Positions 9,901-17,952 are shown, counted from the first letter of the stretch. The stretch is 64,000 nt of DNA from Fischerella sp. PCC 9605 (GCF_000517105.1 NZ_KI912153.1:142464-206463), one strand, 5' to 3'. Notes: generated from the sequence alone by a model not told the origin. Made by a program: numbers and translations.

Positions 9901-10071
9901 ATGAAACACAAAATCACAAAAATTTTGATGTACATGGCTGCATCTACGGCAGTTTTAACATTTGCAGGTAGCTGTGAGCGTGGCTATGAATATGAAGAGG
10001 ATGACCGTTATGGTGTAACCCCAGAAATTCCACAATTTGTAGCACTAGAAGTTACTCTTTTTGATGTGTAA
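9901..10071 (+). CDS. Small secreted or lipoprotein-like protein, 56 residues
   Basis: ATG at 9901, stop at 10069. Basic start MKHKITK, hydrophobic core ILMYMAASTAVLTFAG, then SC, i.e. a signal peptide with a cysteine where a lipoprotein signal peptidase could act, although the preceding residues (A-G-S) are not a perfect lipobox. The mature part is short, tyrosine- and acid-rich (ERGYEYEEDDRYG) and ends FDV. The preceding purine-rich stretch (AAAGGTAAGAGAC) could be its ribosome site. Family unknown. The signal-peptide architecture argues that it is real. Confidence 0.55.
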   Translation: MKHKITKILMYMAASTAVLTFAGSCERGYEYEEDDRYGVTPEIPQFVALEVTLFDV

Positions 10072-10245
10072 CCGTTGCCAAAGAGTTAATGATTGAGCAA
10101 GTTAAACTTTGAGGTTTCTAGCAAATGTGACTTTGAACAAAATGAGCAAATATTTTTTTGATGTAGGTGGAGCAGAGGATTTTAATCTCTATCCGCCTTT
10201 GTTTGTTTTAAACAAATTACAAAGTGTGCGCGTAAACGCTGTTCC

Positions 10246-10863
10246 TTAGATGTATGTCTGTGATCGTGAATTACCAGTTACTTTATTAGAACGCGTCCAT
10301 TCTTGTAATGCCCAAAGACTGATAGCGGCAGCCAGTCCAGCCCCAACAGTATCCATAACTAAATCAATCATGGTATCATTCAAACTTCCAATTACTTCAG
10401 TAGGAAGAATTTTACCAGCTGACCATTCTGTAATTTCCCACAATGCCCCAATTGCGATGCCAAAACTCGCAATTGTAACCAAATACAAAAGTTTATGATT
10501 ACGAAAGATATTCAGCATGGAGCTGTAGACTAAAAAACTGAGTGCTAAAGTAATTGCAAAAGTAGTATAAGCATGAACAATTTCGTCATACGGGCCTGGC
10601 ATATAAAATAAACCCCAAACCCAACCCGCTGCATTTAACAACGCCGCAACTACAAACAGGAAATCGAATAATGTTGGCAGTCGGTCATCTTTAATTACAA
10701 ACACCAAAGATACAACCAAAAAACATGCCAGACCTAAGGCATTTAACCAATTACCTTGAAATGCTGCAACTATTACGAATACTGCAAGTAGAGCCTGTCC
10801 CACCCATGCAATCACTCGAAAACCTCGCCAATTTGTACCGATCATTGTCTCTCTCCTATTCAA
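10246..10863 (-). CDS. Membrane protein, YjdF/DUF2238-like
   Basis: 205 residues with five to six hydrophobic helices. Conserved-looking polar residues lie inside helices: YDEIVHAYTTF, then GALWEITEWSAG and LNDTMIDLVMDTVGAG, the D/H/E pattern seen in DUF2238 (YjdF) proteins. Function of that family is not established. The gene ends a minus-strand pair with the DUF2254 gene, whose stop lies only four bases upstream of this start, so the two are probably co-transcribed. A second methionine at residue 7 (IGTNW) is an alternative start. Confidence 0.6.
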   Translation of the reverse strand: MNRRETMIGTNWRGFRVIAWVGQALLAVFVIVAAFQGNWLNALGLACFLVVSLVFVIKDDRLPTLFDFLFVVAALLNAAGWVWGLFYMPGPYDEIVHAYTTFAITLALSFLVYSSMLNIFRNHKLLYLVTIASFGIAIGALWEITEWSAGKILPTEVIGSLNDTMIDLVMDTVGAGLAAAISLWALQEWTRSNKVTGNSRSQTYI

Positions 10864-10867
10864 ACTA

Positions 10868-12196
10868 TTAATGCTCTAAGGCTTTAATTACGCTGTAATA
10901 CCGCTCAATTACATCCTTGCGGTCTTGTTCTTCTGATAACCCCTCTTGGCTACCTCGCAAAATCATCTCAGCATGACGCTTCAGAACTAGCTTGTGCTTT
11001 GGATTGGTCGTGTAAGTTGCAATTGTGGCGATCGCTTCTAATAAACGAATAGTCACTGCTGCATCAGACTGTGCATACTGCCGAATCTGGTTAAAAGCTC
11101 GGTCAACTAATCGCTCAAACGTAAATGGCACCGCAATTATACGTAGTTTGTGGTTATCGTCATAGCGGTAAGGTGAGGGAAAATCCCTTTCCACCAAACC
11201 CGACAGTCCCGCACTCAGTCGGTCAATACAGCGAATTGCAGTAAATGGGTCATTCACAGCAGGAGAGATGGCGCGTAGAGCAATTTCTACCAACTGATTG
11301 ATCGGAAACTCCACATCTTGCTGCTCAGTACGTTCTTTACCCAGAATAAAGGCATCGTTGATTTGTTTGACAAGTTTTTGATTTACCCGTTCTCCAGGAA
11401 AAACCATAACCAAATCACTGCCCTTAACAATAAACTTTCCTGGTCGAAACTTGACACGCAACAGCAGATTGTGCTTACGAGCAATCTGCATTAATTCTTC
11501 ATTATCAATTGCTTGCAAATAACCTGTACCATTGGCTCGAATGGGGTAAGCTTCTTCCTCAAAAGAAATTGGAATTTCAGCGATCCGCCGCTCCTGTTCT
11601 GGTTCACTATGTCCAATCTTTTCTGGAAACAGCCGACGGGTGGCTTTGTCTAAGTCGTCGCTGACATTCTGGATAACGTACGATGCTTGAATTATTGTCG
11701 AGGCATGATGTATAAAATAAATCAATACACCAATACTAACAATTGCCAGCAGGATACCAAACGTAACAGAGATTTGCGGCACAAACTGCTCGTATCCATC
11801 TCCTTTTCCATGAATTGTCCGAAGTACGAGCAAGCAGTAGATAAACGTACCAATGAATGTGCTAAGTACAATTTGATTACCTGTATCCTGCATAAAATTA
11901 CGCAGGATTCGAGGCCCGAAATTGGAAGCAGCTAGCTGAAGCGCCACGATTGTAATTGAAAACGCTGTAGCGGTAACGCTAACCATCGAACCCGCAACAG
12001 CTTCAAGTAGCGATCGCGCTCCATCTGGACCACCAGTGTAGATCCACCACCATTTCTCAATTGCTAACATACTTGTTCGGTCAAGTGTTAGCATCGCGAA
12101 CGCCAAAGCAACTGCACCAATTGCCATAATTGTTGGTAAAAACCAATAGCTAGAGTGGAGTGTGTCCCAAAGCTTGCCTAACTTGACGTTCTTCAT
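10868..12196 (-). CDS. DUF2254 membrane protein
   Basis: 442 residues, typical of DUF2254. Four hydrophobic helices occupy the first half (about 18-45, 63-90, 107-130, 142-165), followed by a soluble C-terminal half containing GYLQAIDNEELMQIA, a LLLRVKFRPGKFI beta segment, and the family block LVEIALRAISPAVNDPFTA with CIDRLSAGL. The last third is helical. Function is unknown; the soluble domain is thought to lie in the cytoplasm. It is transcribed with the small membrane protein at 10246-10863, and the remnant MscS channel gene follows upstream on the same strand. Confidence 0.85.
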   Translation of the reverse strand: MKNVKLGKLWDTLHSSYWFLPTIMAIGAVALAFAMLTLDRTSMLAIEKWWWIYTGGPDGARSLLEAVAGSMVSVTATAFSITIVALQLAASNFGPRILRNFMQDTGNQIVLSTFIGTFIYCLLVLRTIHGKGDGYEQFVPQISVTFGILLAIVSIGVLIYFIHHASTIIQASYVIQNVSDDLDKATRRLFPEKIGHSEPEQERRIAEIPISFEEEAYPIRANGTGYLQAIDNEELMQIARKHNLLLRVKFRPGKFIVKGSDLVMVFPGERVNQKLVKQINDAFILGKERTEQQDVEFPINQLVEIALRAISPAVNDPFTAIRCIDRLSAGLSGLVERDFPSPYRYDDNHKLRIIAVPFTFERLVDRAFNQIRQYAQSDAAVTIRLLEAIATIATYTTNPKHKLVLKRHAEMILRGSQEGLSEEQDRKDVIERYYSVIKALEH

Positions 12197-12252
12197 CTTT
12201 ACCTTTACTGGAGATTCTCACTGTATGCAACAGGCGCGTATTGGCAAGTAGT

Positions 12253-12843
12253 TTACTTTTCGTCGTCATCTGTTGGAAAATCTGCCTTGCCGTTGCGTTC
12301 GCCTGCGGTTTGCATTTGGGCTAGCAGTCGGAGTGAATCACTGATCCGGCGAGGTTTTGGTACTTTACTATTTCCTGCTGGCCAACCTTCACGCTGACGA
12401 GAGCGATCGCCATCCGTTTTCTCTGTTTGGTCGTGGAACAAAATTTGCTGTGTTGGATAAGGCAAATCGATGCCGTTTTCGACATATAGCTTTTGCTTGA
12501 TTGCAGAAATCACCTTGTCCCGTGAACTCAGGTCGTCCGCACGCCGTGGTGGTTTAATTCACCACCGAACACGGATGTTAACGCTACTTTCGGCAAGTTC
12601 CATTACCAGCACATCGGGTGCTGGATCTTTCAGTACTTCTGAGACGCTATGCATTGCTGAGAGCATTAAATACTTTGCCCAGTCAATGTCGTCACCGTAG
12701 CCAATACCAACATCATATTCCAATCGGCGATTTTCAAAGGCAGTGTTCACAGTTACCGAATTTGTAAATAACTCGGAGTTGGGAATTACAATCCGGCGAC
12801 CATCGTAAGTTCTGATTGTAGTTGCCCGTGTCTCAATATTTTC
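12253..12843 (-). pseudogene. Truncated MscS-family mechanosensitive channel
   Basis: The C-terminal half of a small-conductance mechanosensitive channel. It reads ENIETRATTIRTYDGRRIVIPNSELF, the hallmark beta domain, then RRLEYDVGIGYGDDID, and then RVRW followed by a TGA stop at 12559-12561. The same frame continues IKPPRRADDLSSRDKVISAIKQ and on to a normal end. The stop most likely replaces a second Trp codon (TGG to TGA). The pore half is missing: coding sequence stops exactly at the inverted repeat of the IS6-family element at 12844. So the gene is broken twice. An intact MscS relative lies at 32982-34736. Confidence 0.85.
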
Positions 12844-13683
12844 GGTTGTGTTGCAAAAACTTTTTAAGGGTAGAGCTTTCCCTATCAATCAGCTCTCGTT
12901 ATGCAGCAACTAGGAAAATTTGCTCCACGAATTTTGCTTGTGCCCGAATGTCTCTATCGACTCCGTTGATTTGTCCTTTGCGAATCATGTTCATTGCTTC
13001 ATATCCCCTCAAAGTTCGCCTTGCTGTATTGAAGGAAGCAAACCCCATCCCTGGATTGACCAGGCGTTTAATGAAACGATGGTCTTGCTCGACAATATTA
13101 TTGAGATATTTGACTCTTCGCAATTCACTAGTTTTGGGGAGAGATTTGTCTGCATGGAGTAAATCGATGGCTTTGGGATAAGCCGCATTTTTATCGACAT
13201 TAATGACTCGTGGCGAGGAGTTATGCACACAGTTCAAAGCCTTACGGAAGAATCGTTCTGCCGCACGTGCGTCTGTTTTGGCACTCAACATAAAGTCCAA
13301 AGTATTGCCTTGAGAATCCACTGCCCGGTACAGATACTTCCACTCACCCTTCACCTCAATATATGTCTCGTCAACCCGCCATGAATCATTAGTTGGTTTC
13401 AAGTGTGGTCTGCACCGCTTTTCCAGTTCGGGGGCATAAGCTTGAACCCAACGATACACCGTTGTATGGTCTACACTTAGTCCCCTCTCCAGCATCATCT
13501 CCTCTAGATTACGGTACGAGAGTGGGTAGCGTAAATACCAACGCACGCACAGCAGGATAATGTCGGATTGGAAGTGACGCCACTTGAAGGGGTGCTTGCG
13601 GTTCATCAACGGGATCAGTTTGGCTTTAGACAGTCTTCCCTAAGTATATCTACCAGACCCACTCCAGTTTTTGCAACACAACC
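12844..13683. mobile_element. IS6-family insertion sequence, complete, no target duplication
   Basis: 840 bp bounded by perfect 18-bp terminal inverted repeats, GGTTGTGTTGCAAAAACT at 12844-12861 and its complement at 13666-13683, close to the IS26-type end. It holds one transposase gene. IS6 elements normally leave 8-bp target duplications, but the flanking octamers here differ (ATATTTTC on the left, GTGGTTTT on the right), and the flanking genes are unrelated fragments. Confidence 0.9.
12899..13609 (-). CDS. IS6-family DDE transposase
   Basis: 236 residues, normal length for the family. Helix-turn-helix-like N-terminus (LSYRNLEEMMLERGLSVDHT). Catalytic triad visible as D80 (WRVDETYIEV), D139 (INVDKNAAY) and E174 (NNIVEQDHR), with conserved FIKRLVNPGMGF after it. 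No frameshift or stop, so it should be functional and replicative. It lies inside the 12844-13683 element, transcribed leftward. Confidence 0.93.
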   Translation of the reverse strand: MMNRKHPFKWRHFQSDIILLCVRWYLRYPLSYRNLEEMMLERGLSVDHTTVYRWVQAYAPELEKRCRPHLKPTNDSWRVDETYIEVKGEWKYLYRAVDSQGNTLDFMLSAKTDARAAERFFRKALNCVHNSSPRVINVDKNAAYPKAIDLLHADKSLPKTSELRRVKYLNNIVEQDHRFIKRLVNPGMGFASFNTARRTLRGYEAMNMIRKGQINGVDRDIRAQAKFVEQIFLVAA

Positions 13684-14178
13684 GTGGTTTTAGCAGGGCA
13701 TCCCAAACTCAAAAATGATTTGCGCCGTCCCAGTTTGGAAGAGATTGGTGCGCGGACAGATGTATTTAGCTTGGAGGGCATCAAAGGACAGCAAAAGCAA
13801 TATATTTACTGGCTACTGAGCCAGTGTATTGAAGAGCCGCACATCAGCGAAGACCTAATTGAAAATGAAGCCCTAGAAATGTTGGCGACTAAACTGGTAA
13901 CGCCACTACAAATTGAACACTACTTGGGACTAGCATTTGAAGAAGCTTATAAAATTGGACAGAAACCAGTCAAAGCAGAAATTATTGAAACGGTCTTAAC
14001 TGCTGGCATCAATGATTTAGAACCTCGCCTAATTCGGCAAGGTTACAACACTAAAGTTTTAGCCAATTTGTTGAATATAAGGACTGCGGAAGTTCGTTCT
14101 TTTCTACAAGGTCAGTTACCCACCGGTCGCACTCAAGATTTACGAGAGCAATTGCTGAAGATTGGGATTCCTTTGTAA
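13684..14178 (+). pseudogene. C-terminal fragment of an ExeA/TniB-like transposition ATPase
   Basis: 164 residues beginning at the IS6 junction without its own start region. VLAGHPKLKNDLRRPSLEEIGART is a sensor-1/arginine-finger-like segment of AAA+ ATPases, and GIKGQQKQYIYWLLSQCIEE with ALEMLATKLVTPLQIEHYLGLAFEEAYKIG resembles the lid of ExeA/TniB/TnsC-type proteins. Walker A and B motifs are lacking because they were lost upstream of the insertion. It is followed by a repeat array that looks like a transposon end, so it was probably the regulator ATPase of a Tn7/Tn5053-like element whose transposase is deleted. The exact family is inference. Confidence 0.7.
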
Positions 14179-14337
14179 CTGCCAAATCAATACCTGATTG
14201 AAAATTTGATTGGACGATAAACGTCCAATTTCTACCTAATAATCTGTACACAAACGTCCGGTTTTAAGCCTCTTTAAACTTGGACAGCTTTGGACAGCAA
14301 TTCTCTCAAACTGGCTCTAGATATAGGTTACAGCCTA

Positions 14338-14495
14338 GTTGCATTTATTGTGGTTTCAAAACGCTTGTTTGCAGTTTGGTTGCATTTATTGTGGTTTGGG
14401 CCGCAATTATTGTGGTTTTGAGACTACCCCTAGTTGCAATTTATTGTGGTTTCAAAATTACCTTGATTGCAGTTTTGGGCTTTTATGTTTGCAGT
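14338..14495. repeat. Cluster of transposase-binding-like repeats, candidate transposon end
   Basis: Four copies of a TTGCAWTTATTGTGGTTT-type motif with TTGTGG cores at 14348, 14389, 14410 and 14444, interleaved with three TTGCAGTT motifs near 14369, 14467 and 14489. They lie directly downstream of the ATPase fragment and run into the 3' end of an unrelated minus-strand gene. Such arrays are usual at Tn7-like ends; the exact terminus is not resolved. Confidence 0.55.
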
Positions 14496-14943
14496 TCCCA
14501 ACAAGTAAGCGGTTATCTGAATTCCGCAAAATGCCTACAATCGCTTCATTCTTGGCTTGGCTGATAGCTTGGACTGTGGTGATTTCTTGATTGGCGATCG
14601 CGGCTAATTTTCTGACTAGTGGGCTGTACTCTACGTTCTCTTGGTTGGTATCTTCCTGCTCCGGCAGCGGTTGTTCTTGCTGAATAGATGTTTGCTCATC
14701 CTGAACCAAGAGCGACCCTGCACTATCTTCTTGTGGCAGTTCTTCATTAGTGGCCACTTCAGATGGTAGTTCTTCATGATATTCAGCAGTGTCTTGAACA
14801 TCTACATCAGCAGTGTTTTCAGGACTTTGAAGATTATCATCAAGCTTTGTTGGTGCTTGAGTAGTGGGTAGTGAGTTTTGGGTATGGTTTTCACCTGATA
14901 CTTGCTGTAATTGCTCTTGAGGTTGTTTCTTACGACGTGGCAT
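14458..14943 (-). CDS. Acidic, Q/E-rich hypothetical protein, probably 3'-truncated
   Basis: 161 residues. Basic start MPRRKKQPQEQLQQV, then a long low-complexity acidic region (many E, Q, D, S, T), and a helical segment SPLVRKLAAIANQEITTVQAISQAKNEAIVGILRNSDNRL. The last dozen residues (CKHKSPKLQSR) come from the repeat array at 14338-14495, so the natural C-terminus was probably replaced when a transposon landed. No family recognised. Opposite orientation to the RHH-like gene across a 400-base AT-rich gap suggests a plasmid-maintenance context, but that is inference. Confidence 0.55.
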   Translation of the reverse strand: MPRRKKQPQEQLQQVSGENHTQNSLPTTQAPTKLDDNLQSPENTADVDVQDTAEYHEELPSEVATNEELPQEDSAGSLLVQDEQTSIQQEQPLPEQEDTNQENVEYSPLVRKLAAIANQEITTVQAISQAKNEAIVGILRNSDNRLLVGNCKHKSPKLQSR

Positions 14944-15355
14944 GATGGTTATACCTCTTGTAGGTGGGGGCGATTGCTTGTTACTAGCAGGGTGATCGCC
15001 CCTTTTTGGTTGGTACTGCCGTTTAAGCAGTAGACAACCATTTAAGGTTTGTCTGTAAGTCGGCTGTCATCGGACTTACGCCAGCGCACCTATGCTGCCT
15101 TTGGGGAGTTGCTCTACTACTCTCAAGCTTTGATTTGTTGAGGTGAGGTTGTTCTTTTGCCTCACAATTTCAATACAGTCATTAATATTCACTATTGCAA
15201 TACTTTTGTGATGAGTGTTGGTTATCTCATAACGCTCAATCCATCAACAAATAATATTGCATTAGTATTGCTTTTTGTGAGTAAAAACAAATACTATTGA
15301 TTGCAGTAGTAAAGTTTTTGGTTCAATGAGGTGATATGGTTTGTTTTTACTTTGT
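14944..15355. promoter_or_regulatory. Divergent control region with inverted and iterated motifs
   Basis: Contains GGGGCGAT (near 14968) and ATCGCCCC (near 14995) arms followed by five Ts, GTAAGTC...GACTTAC arms near 15056-15077, and an AT-rich tract with repeated ATTGCAATACT, AATATTGCA and AGTATTGC words at about 15200-15305. It may be an operator or partition-like site for the small RHH-like protein next to it; that is not proven. Confidence 0.4.
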
Positions 15356-15574
15356 ATGCGAAAGCGAAAAGCAGTTACTTACAGAATCGACGAAACGGTT
15401 GTCAATGCCCTCAAGGAGCTTGCTATAGACAGAAACACTAGTGTTAACAAGTTTTTAGAGACGCATTTATTTAATCTTCTAAAAAGTGAAGGATATATAA
15501 GTGAAGAGACTAGACCTCTTGGCGAAACCCGTGGAGGGGATAGAAGTAAAGCAGACGAGGACGCCGAAGAATGA
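15356..15574 (+). CDS. Small ribbon-helix-helix-like protein
   Basis: 72 residues from the ATG at 15356, chosen over the upstream in-frame TTG at 15341 because the RHH strand starts there (MRKRKAVTYRIDETVVNALKELAI). The pattern beta strand, helix, NTSVNKFLETHLFNLLK helix fits MetJ/Arc/CopG-type DNA binders. The C-terminus is polar and acidic (GGDRSKADEDAEE). Its stop overlaps the next start by four bases (ATGA), so the two are translationally coupled. Role could be a plasmid copy or partition repressor or an antitoxin. Confidence 0.65.
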   Translation: MRKRKAVTYRIDETVVNALKELAIDRNTSVNKFLETHLFNLLKSEGYISEETRPLGETRGGDRSKADEDAEE

Positions 15575-15798
15575 TTGATATCGAAACCGCTCAACAACTG
15601 GGACTTAAGCTGAAAGCGCTACGTAAACTATTAGAAAAACAATATCCTAGACCACTATCGGTGGAAGATATCGCAAAATCAAAAAACTGGTCTATTGCAG
15701 ACACGGCAATCATTATTGAATTAGCTGTTGCGGCAGACATCATCACTGAAAAAACACTCACTGAAATTGGTGAGAACGAACCCTGTTACACAATCTAG
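15571..15798 (+). CDS. Small hypothetical protein coupled to the RHH-like gene
   Basis: 75 residues, overlaps its upstream neighbour by ATGA. Helical, with a winged-helix-like middle (PRPLSVEDIAKSKNWSIADTAIIIELAVAADII). No toxin motif is visible, and function is unknown. The tight coupling argues that it works with the RHH-like protein. Confidence 0.6.
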   Translation: MIDIETAQQLGLKLKALRKLLEKQYPRPLSVEDIAKSKNWSIADTAIIIELAVAADIITEKTLTEIGENEPCYTI

Positions 15799-15838
15799 TT
15801 TTGTTATCCTGAGATCACTGACATAAAAGAGGTTTGAT

Positions 15839-16066
15839 ATGAAAACCGAACGCGAGAGAGAAGAATTAATTCAAGCTATTAACGTACTGTTAAATCAAGC
15901 TTACGACAGTACTTTAGATGAGATTTACACACTTTTAAAAAGAATTGAGGATGAAGAGGATGAAGAAGATTTAAAAGCTTATGATGCTGCTAAAGAAGAT
16001 ATACGTATTAATGGTACAGTTTCTTGGGAACAAATTAAACAAGAACTGAAAAAGGATGTTGCGTGA
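15839..16066 (+). CDS. Putative RelB-type antitoxin
   Basis: 75 residues, strongly charged and helical (TEREREELIQAINVLLNQAYDSTLDEIYTLL), acidic centre (EDEEDEEDLKAYDAA) and a C-terminal motif GTVSWEQIKQELKKD like that of cyanobacterial antitoxins paired with RelE/ParE toxins. Its end overlaps the toxin start (GTGA), and AGAGG lies 6 bases before the ATG. The identity rests mainly on the partner and organisation. Confidence 0.75.
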   Translation: MKTEREREELIQAINVLLNQAYDSTLDEIYTLLKRIEDEEDEEDLKAYDAAKEDIRINGTVSWEQIKQELKKDVA

Positions 16067-16329
16067 GTTATAAAGTTGAGATTTCCAAAAGTGCTTCTAA
16101 ACAACTCAAAAAGCTATCCTCAGAACTTCAAGAACGTATACAAGCTAAAATTGATGATTTAGCCTTAGAACCCCGTCCAAGCGGGGTTAAGAAGCTAAAA
16201 AATAGAGAAAACGGTTATCGAATTAGAATCGGTGATTATCGAGTTATTTACGATATTTTTGATGATGTTCTATTGATAATAGTTATAGAAATAGGTCATC
16301 GAAGTAAAGTTTATAAAGATGAAAGTTAA
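16063..16329 (+). CDS. RelE/ParE-superfamily toxin
   Basis: 88 residues from a GTG overlapping the antitoxin stop. Classic RelE plan: YKVEISKSASKQLKKLSSELQERI, then DDLALEPRPSGVKKLKNRENGYRIRIGDYRVIYDI and a C-terminal IVIEIGHRSKVYK. RIRIGDYRVIYDI with the terminal HRSKVY is the signature of ribosome-dependent mRNA interferases of the RelE group. Positive residues R and K in the last third are in place, so it is probably active and held by the upstream antitoxin. Confidence 0.9.
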   Translation: MSYKVEISKSASKQLKKLSSELQERIQAKIDDLALEPRPSGVKKLKNRENGYRIRIGDYRVIYDIFDDVLLIIVIEIGHRSKVYKDES

Positions 16330-16389
16330 CAATCAAGAGAAATTGAGAAATATTGCTTATTCTATAGACTAGATGCTGGAGGCAGGAAA

Positions 16390-16491
16390 ATGACGCAAGC
16401 ACTACGGAAGCTAGTAAATTTTTCAGAATTTGTAGCTTGGTATCCAGAAAACTCACAACGTCGCTATGAAAAGAAGGTAAATCATGCCTGA
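16390..16491 (+). pseudogene. Truncated Uma2 (DUF820) N-terminus
   Basis: 33 codons MTQALRKLVNFSEFVAWYPENSQRRYE, clearly the beginning of a Uma2 nuclease like the one at 16798 (MTQALRKLVTFEEFVEWKPDGERYE). It then runs abruptly into a 63-bp repeat and stops. The ribosome-site region (GCTGGAGGCA) is also shared with the intact paralogue. Confidence 0.8.
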
Positions 16492-16527
16492 CGAATACGA
16501 ATACGACGGAGACACGGGACGGACTTT
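16465..16527. repeat. 63-bp direct repeat, copy 1
   Basis: Identical to 17992-18054 except for one base (CACGGG against CACAGG). It includes the start of the hypothetical gene at 16484 and a fused Uma2 stub. The two copies bracket 1.5 kb containing the Uma2 and DUF6888/DUF6887 genes. Confidence 0.9.
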
Positions 16528-16801
16528 TATAAACGGTCAATGGGTAGGAAAAGGAGACAGTTCTTATTCCAGTACCATTGATAAAAGCGCAAAAACTGAA
16601 GCTCAAGAACTAACTGAGACTTTTACTACCCAACTAAATAATTTTCATCTGTTAGCTGATTATTTGAAGTTTTGTGAAGTACTCGGCTTTACCCCAGATG
16701 ATTATGCCGAAGAGAAATACAGACAATTTCAAGAGCTTGTAAGCGCATTGAATCAATTTGATGTAGAGTCCTTAGCCAAAATGCTGGAGGCAAGCAAATG
16801 A
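16484..16801 (+). CDS. Hypothetical protein ahead of Uma2
   Basis: 105 residues, MPDEYEYDGDTGRTFINGQWVG then a serine-rich stretch and a helical C-terminal half (ELTETFTTQLNNFHLLADYLKFCEVLGFTPDDYAEEKYRQFQELV). AAGAAGG lies 9 bases before the ATG. The stop overlaps the Uma2 start (ATGA), so it is a coupled partner of that nuclease. A second, truncated copy of its first codons lies at 18011. No family name can be given. Confidence 0.6.
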   Translation: MPDEYEYDGDTGRTFINGQWVGKGDSSYSSTIDKSAKTEAQELTETFTTQLNNFHLLADYLKFCEVLGFTPDDYAEEKYRQFQELVSALNQFDVESLAKMLEASK

Positions 16802-17418
16802 CGCAAGCACTACGCAAACTGGTAACTTTCGAAGAATTTGTAGAGTGGAAACCTGACGGGGAGCGCTATGAATTACACGATGGAGTAATTGTTAAAATGC
16901 CTCAACCTGTAGGCGAGCACGAAGAGGTTACAGGCTTTTTAGCCTTTGAACTGACTAGAGAATGTATTCGTTTAAATCTCCCCTATCTCATACCCAAAAC
17001 AGCATTAGTCAAGCCACCTGAAAATGATTCAGCTTACTCACCAGATGTGCTATTACTGAATCGCCCAAATTTAATAAACGAACCTCTGTGGAAAAAAGAA
17101 TCTACTGTCACTCAAAGCGCATCGATTCCTTTAGTTGTTGAAGTTATTAGTACCAATTGGCGTGATGATTACCACAAAAAATACGCTGATTATGAAGAAA
17201 TGGGAATTCCTGAATACTGGATTGTAGATTATGCAGCTTTAGGGGGCAGACGATTCATTGGCAACCCTAAACAACCAACTATCTTAATTTGTTGTTTAGA
17301 AGAAGGTGAATATCGAATTAACAAGTTTCTCGGTGATGACCGTATTACTTCACCAACATTTCCAGAGTTAAATTTAACTGCTCAACAGATTTTTCAAGCT
17401 GGTAATCTTGAGGTGTAA
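16798..17418 (+). CDS. Uma2 family restriction-endonuclease-fold protein (DUF820)
   Basis: 206 residues, family-typical length. Conserved landmarks: TFEEFVEWKPDGERYELHDGVIV at the N-terminus, YSPDVLLLNRP with the metal-binding Asp, LVVEVIST with the catalytic Glu, YHKKYADYEEMGIPEYWIVDYAAL with the lysine/helix segment, and LNLTAQQIF at the end. It is a PD-(D/E)XK-fold nuclease family hugely expanded in cyanobacteria; biological role unsettled (mobile-element or toxin-like roles have been suggested). Translationally coupled to the preceding small gene. Confidence 0.9.
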   Translation: MTQALRKLVTFEEFVEWKPDGERYELHDGVIVKMPQPVGEHEEVTGFLAFELTRECIRLNLPYLIPKTALVKPPENDSAYSPDVLLLNRPNLINEPLWKKESTVTQSASIPLVVEVISTNWRDDYHKKYADYEEMGIPEYWIVDYAALGGRRFIGNPKQPTILICCLEEGEYRINKFLGDDRITSPTFPELNLTAQQIFQAGNLEV

Positions 17419-17593
17419 CTATTAAGATCAGAATTCAAAGAATGCCAGTGAGGAATAAACTCAGAGAGTTTGTTGAATGGATGCCAAAAAAACCCATCAA
17501 CAAGGAAAAACAAAACGATGTCTAAAAGTACGAACTTGCAATCGCAGTAGAGGAAAAATGACTAATCACATTAAAGATTAAAGAAGCATAAAA

Positions 17594-17770
17594 ATGGAGC
17601 CAACAATTGAACAACTGAAGGCTTTCTACGATTTATGTGTGCGAGTCAGTAATTTATTGCAAACAATTGAGCTAACCAGATACGACACACGAACGCAAAG
17701 GATAGTAGTTTTGATAGGACAAACAATTCAAGCAGAGATTTTAACTAACGGAGAGACAATTTTACAATGA
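17594..17770 (+). CDS. Small protein of the DUF6888 type
   Basis: 58 residues starting MEPTIEQLKAFYDLCVRVSN, then TRYDTRTQRIVVLIGQTIQ and a short end GETILQ. It overlaps the next gene by ATGA. This pairing, with these openings, matches adjacent cyanobacterial small families that I recall as DUF6888 and DUF6887. Function unknown; a toxin-antitoxin-like or regulatory pair is possible. Confidence 0.6.
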   Translation: MEPTIEQLKAFYDLCVRVSNLLQTIELTRYDTRTQRIVVLIGQTIQAEILTNGETILQ

Positions 17771-17952
17771 GTAATTTAGAAGATTATCGACAATTAACTG
17801 AGGCGGAATTGCGGGAATATATAAAACGTAATCCCCAGGACGAAGAAGCTTTTCAACATTATCTGACGATTACTAGAGCAAAACCAAACAGAGTTGTGGT
17901 TAGTACAGGTGAACAGTTGGAGGCTGAATTAAAGAAAAAGCTGGCATCTTAG
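17767..17952 (+). CDS. Small protein of the DUF6887 type
   Basis: 61 residues, MSNLEDYRQLTEAELREYIKRNPQDEEAFQHYLTITR then PNRVVVSTGEQLEAELKKKL (cited in parts). Helical, charged. Coupled by a four-base overlap to the upstream 58-residue partner. No biochemical role known. Confidence 0.65.
   Translation: MSNLEDYRQLTEAELREYIKRNPQDEEAFQHYLTITRAKPNRVVVSTGEQLEAELKKKLAS

Noticed and set aside
14338..14495. CRISPR-associated transposon (type V-K) end
   Set aside because: Only the repeats and an ATPase tail remain; no Cas12k, tracrRNA or array is present, so the claim cannot be made.
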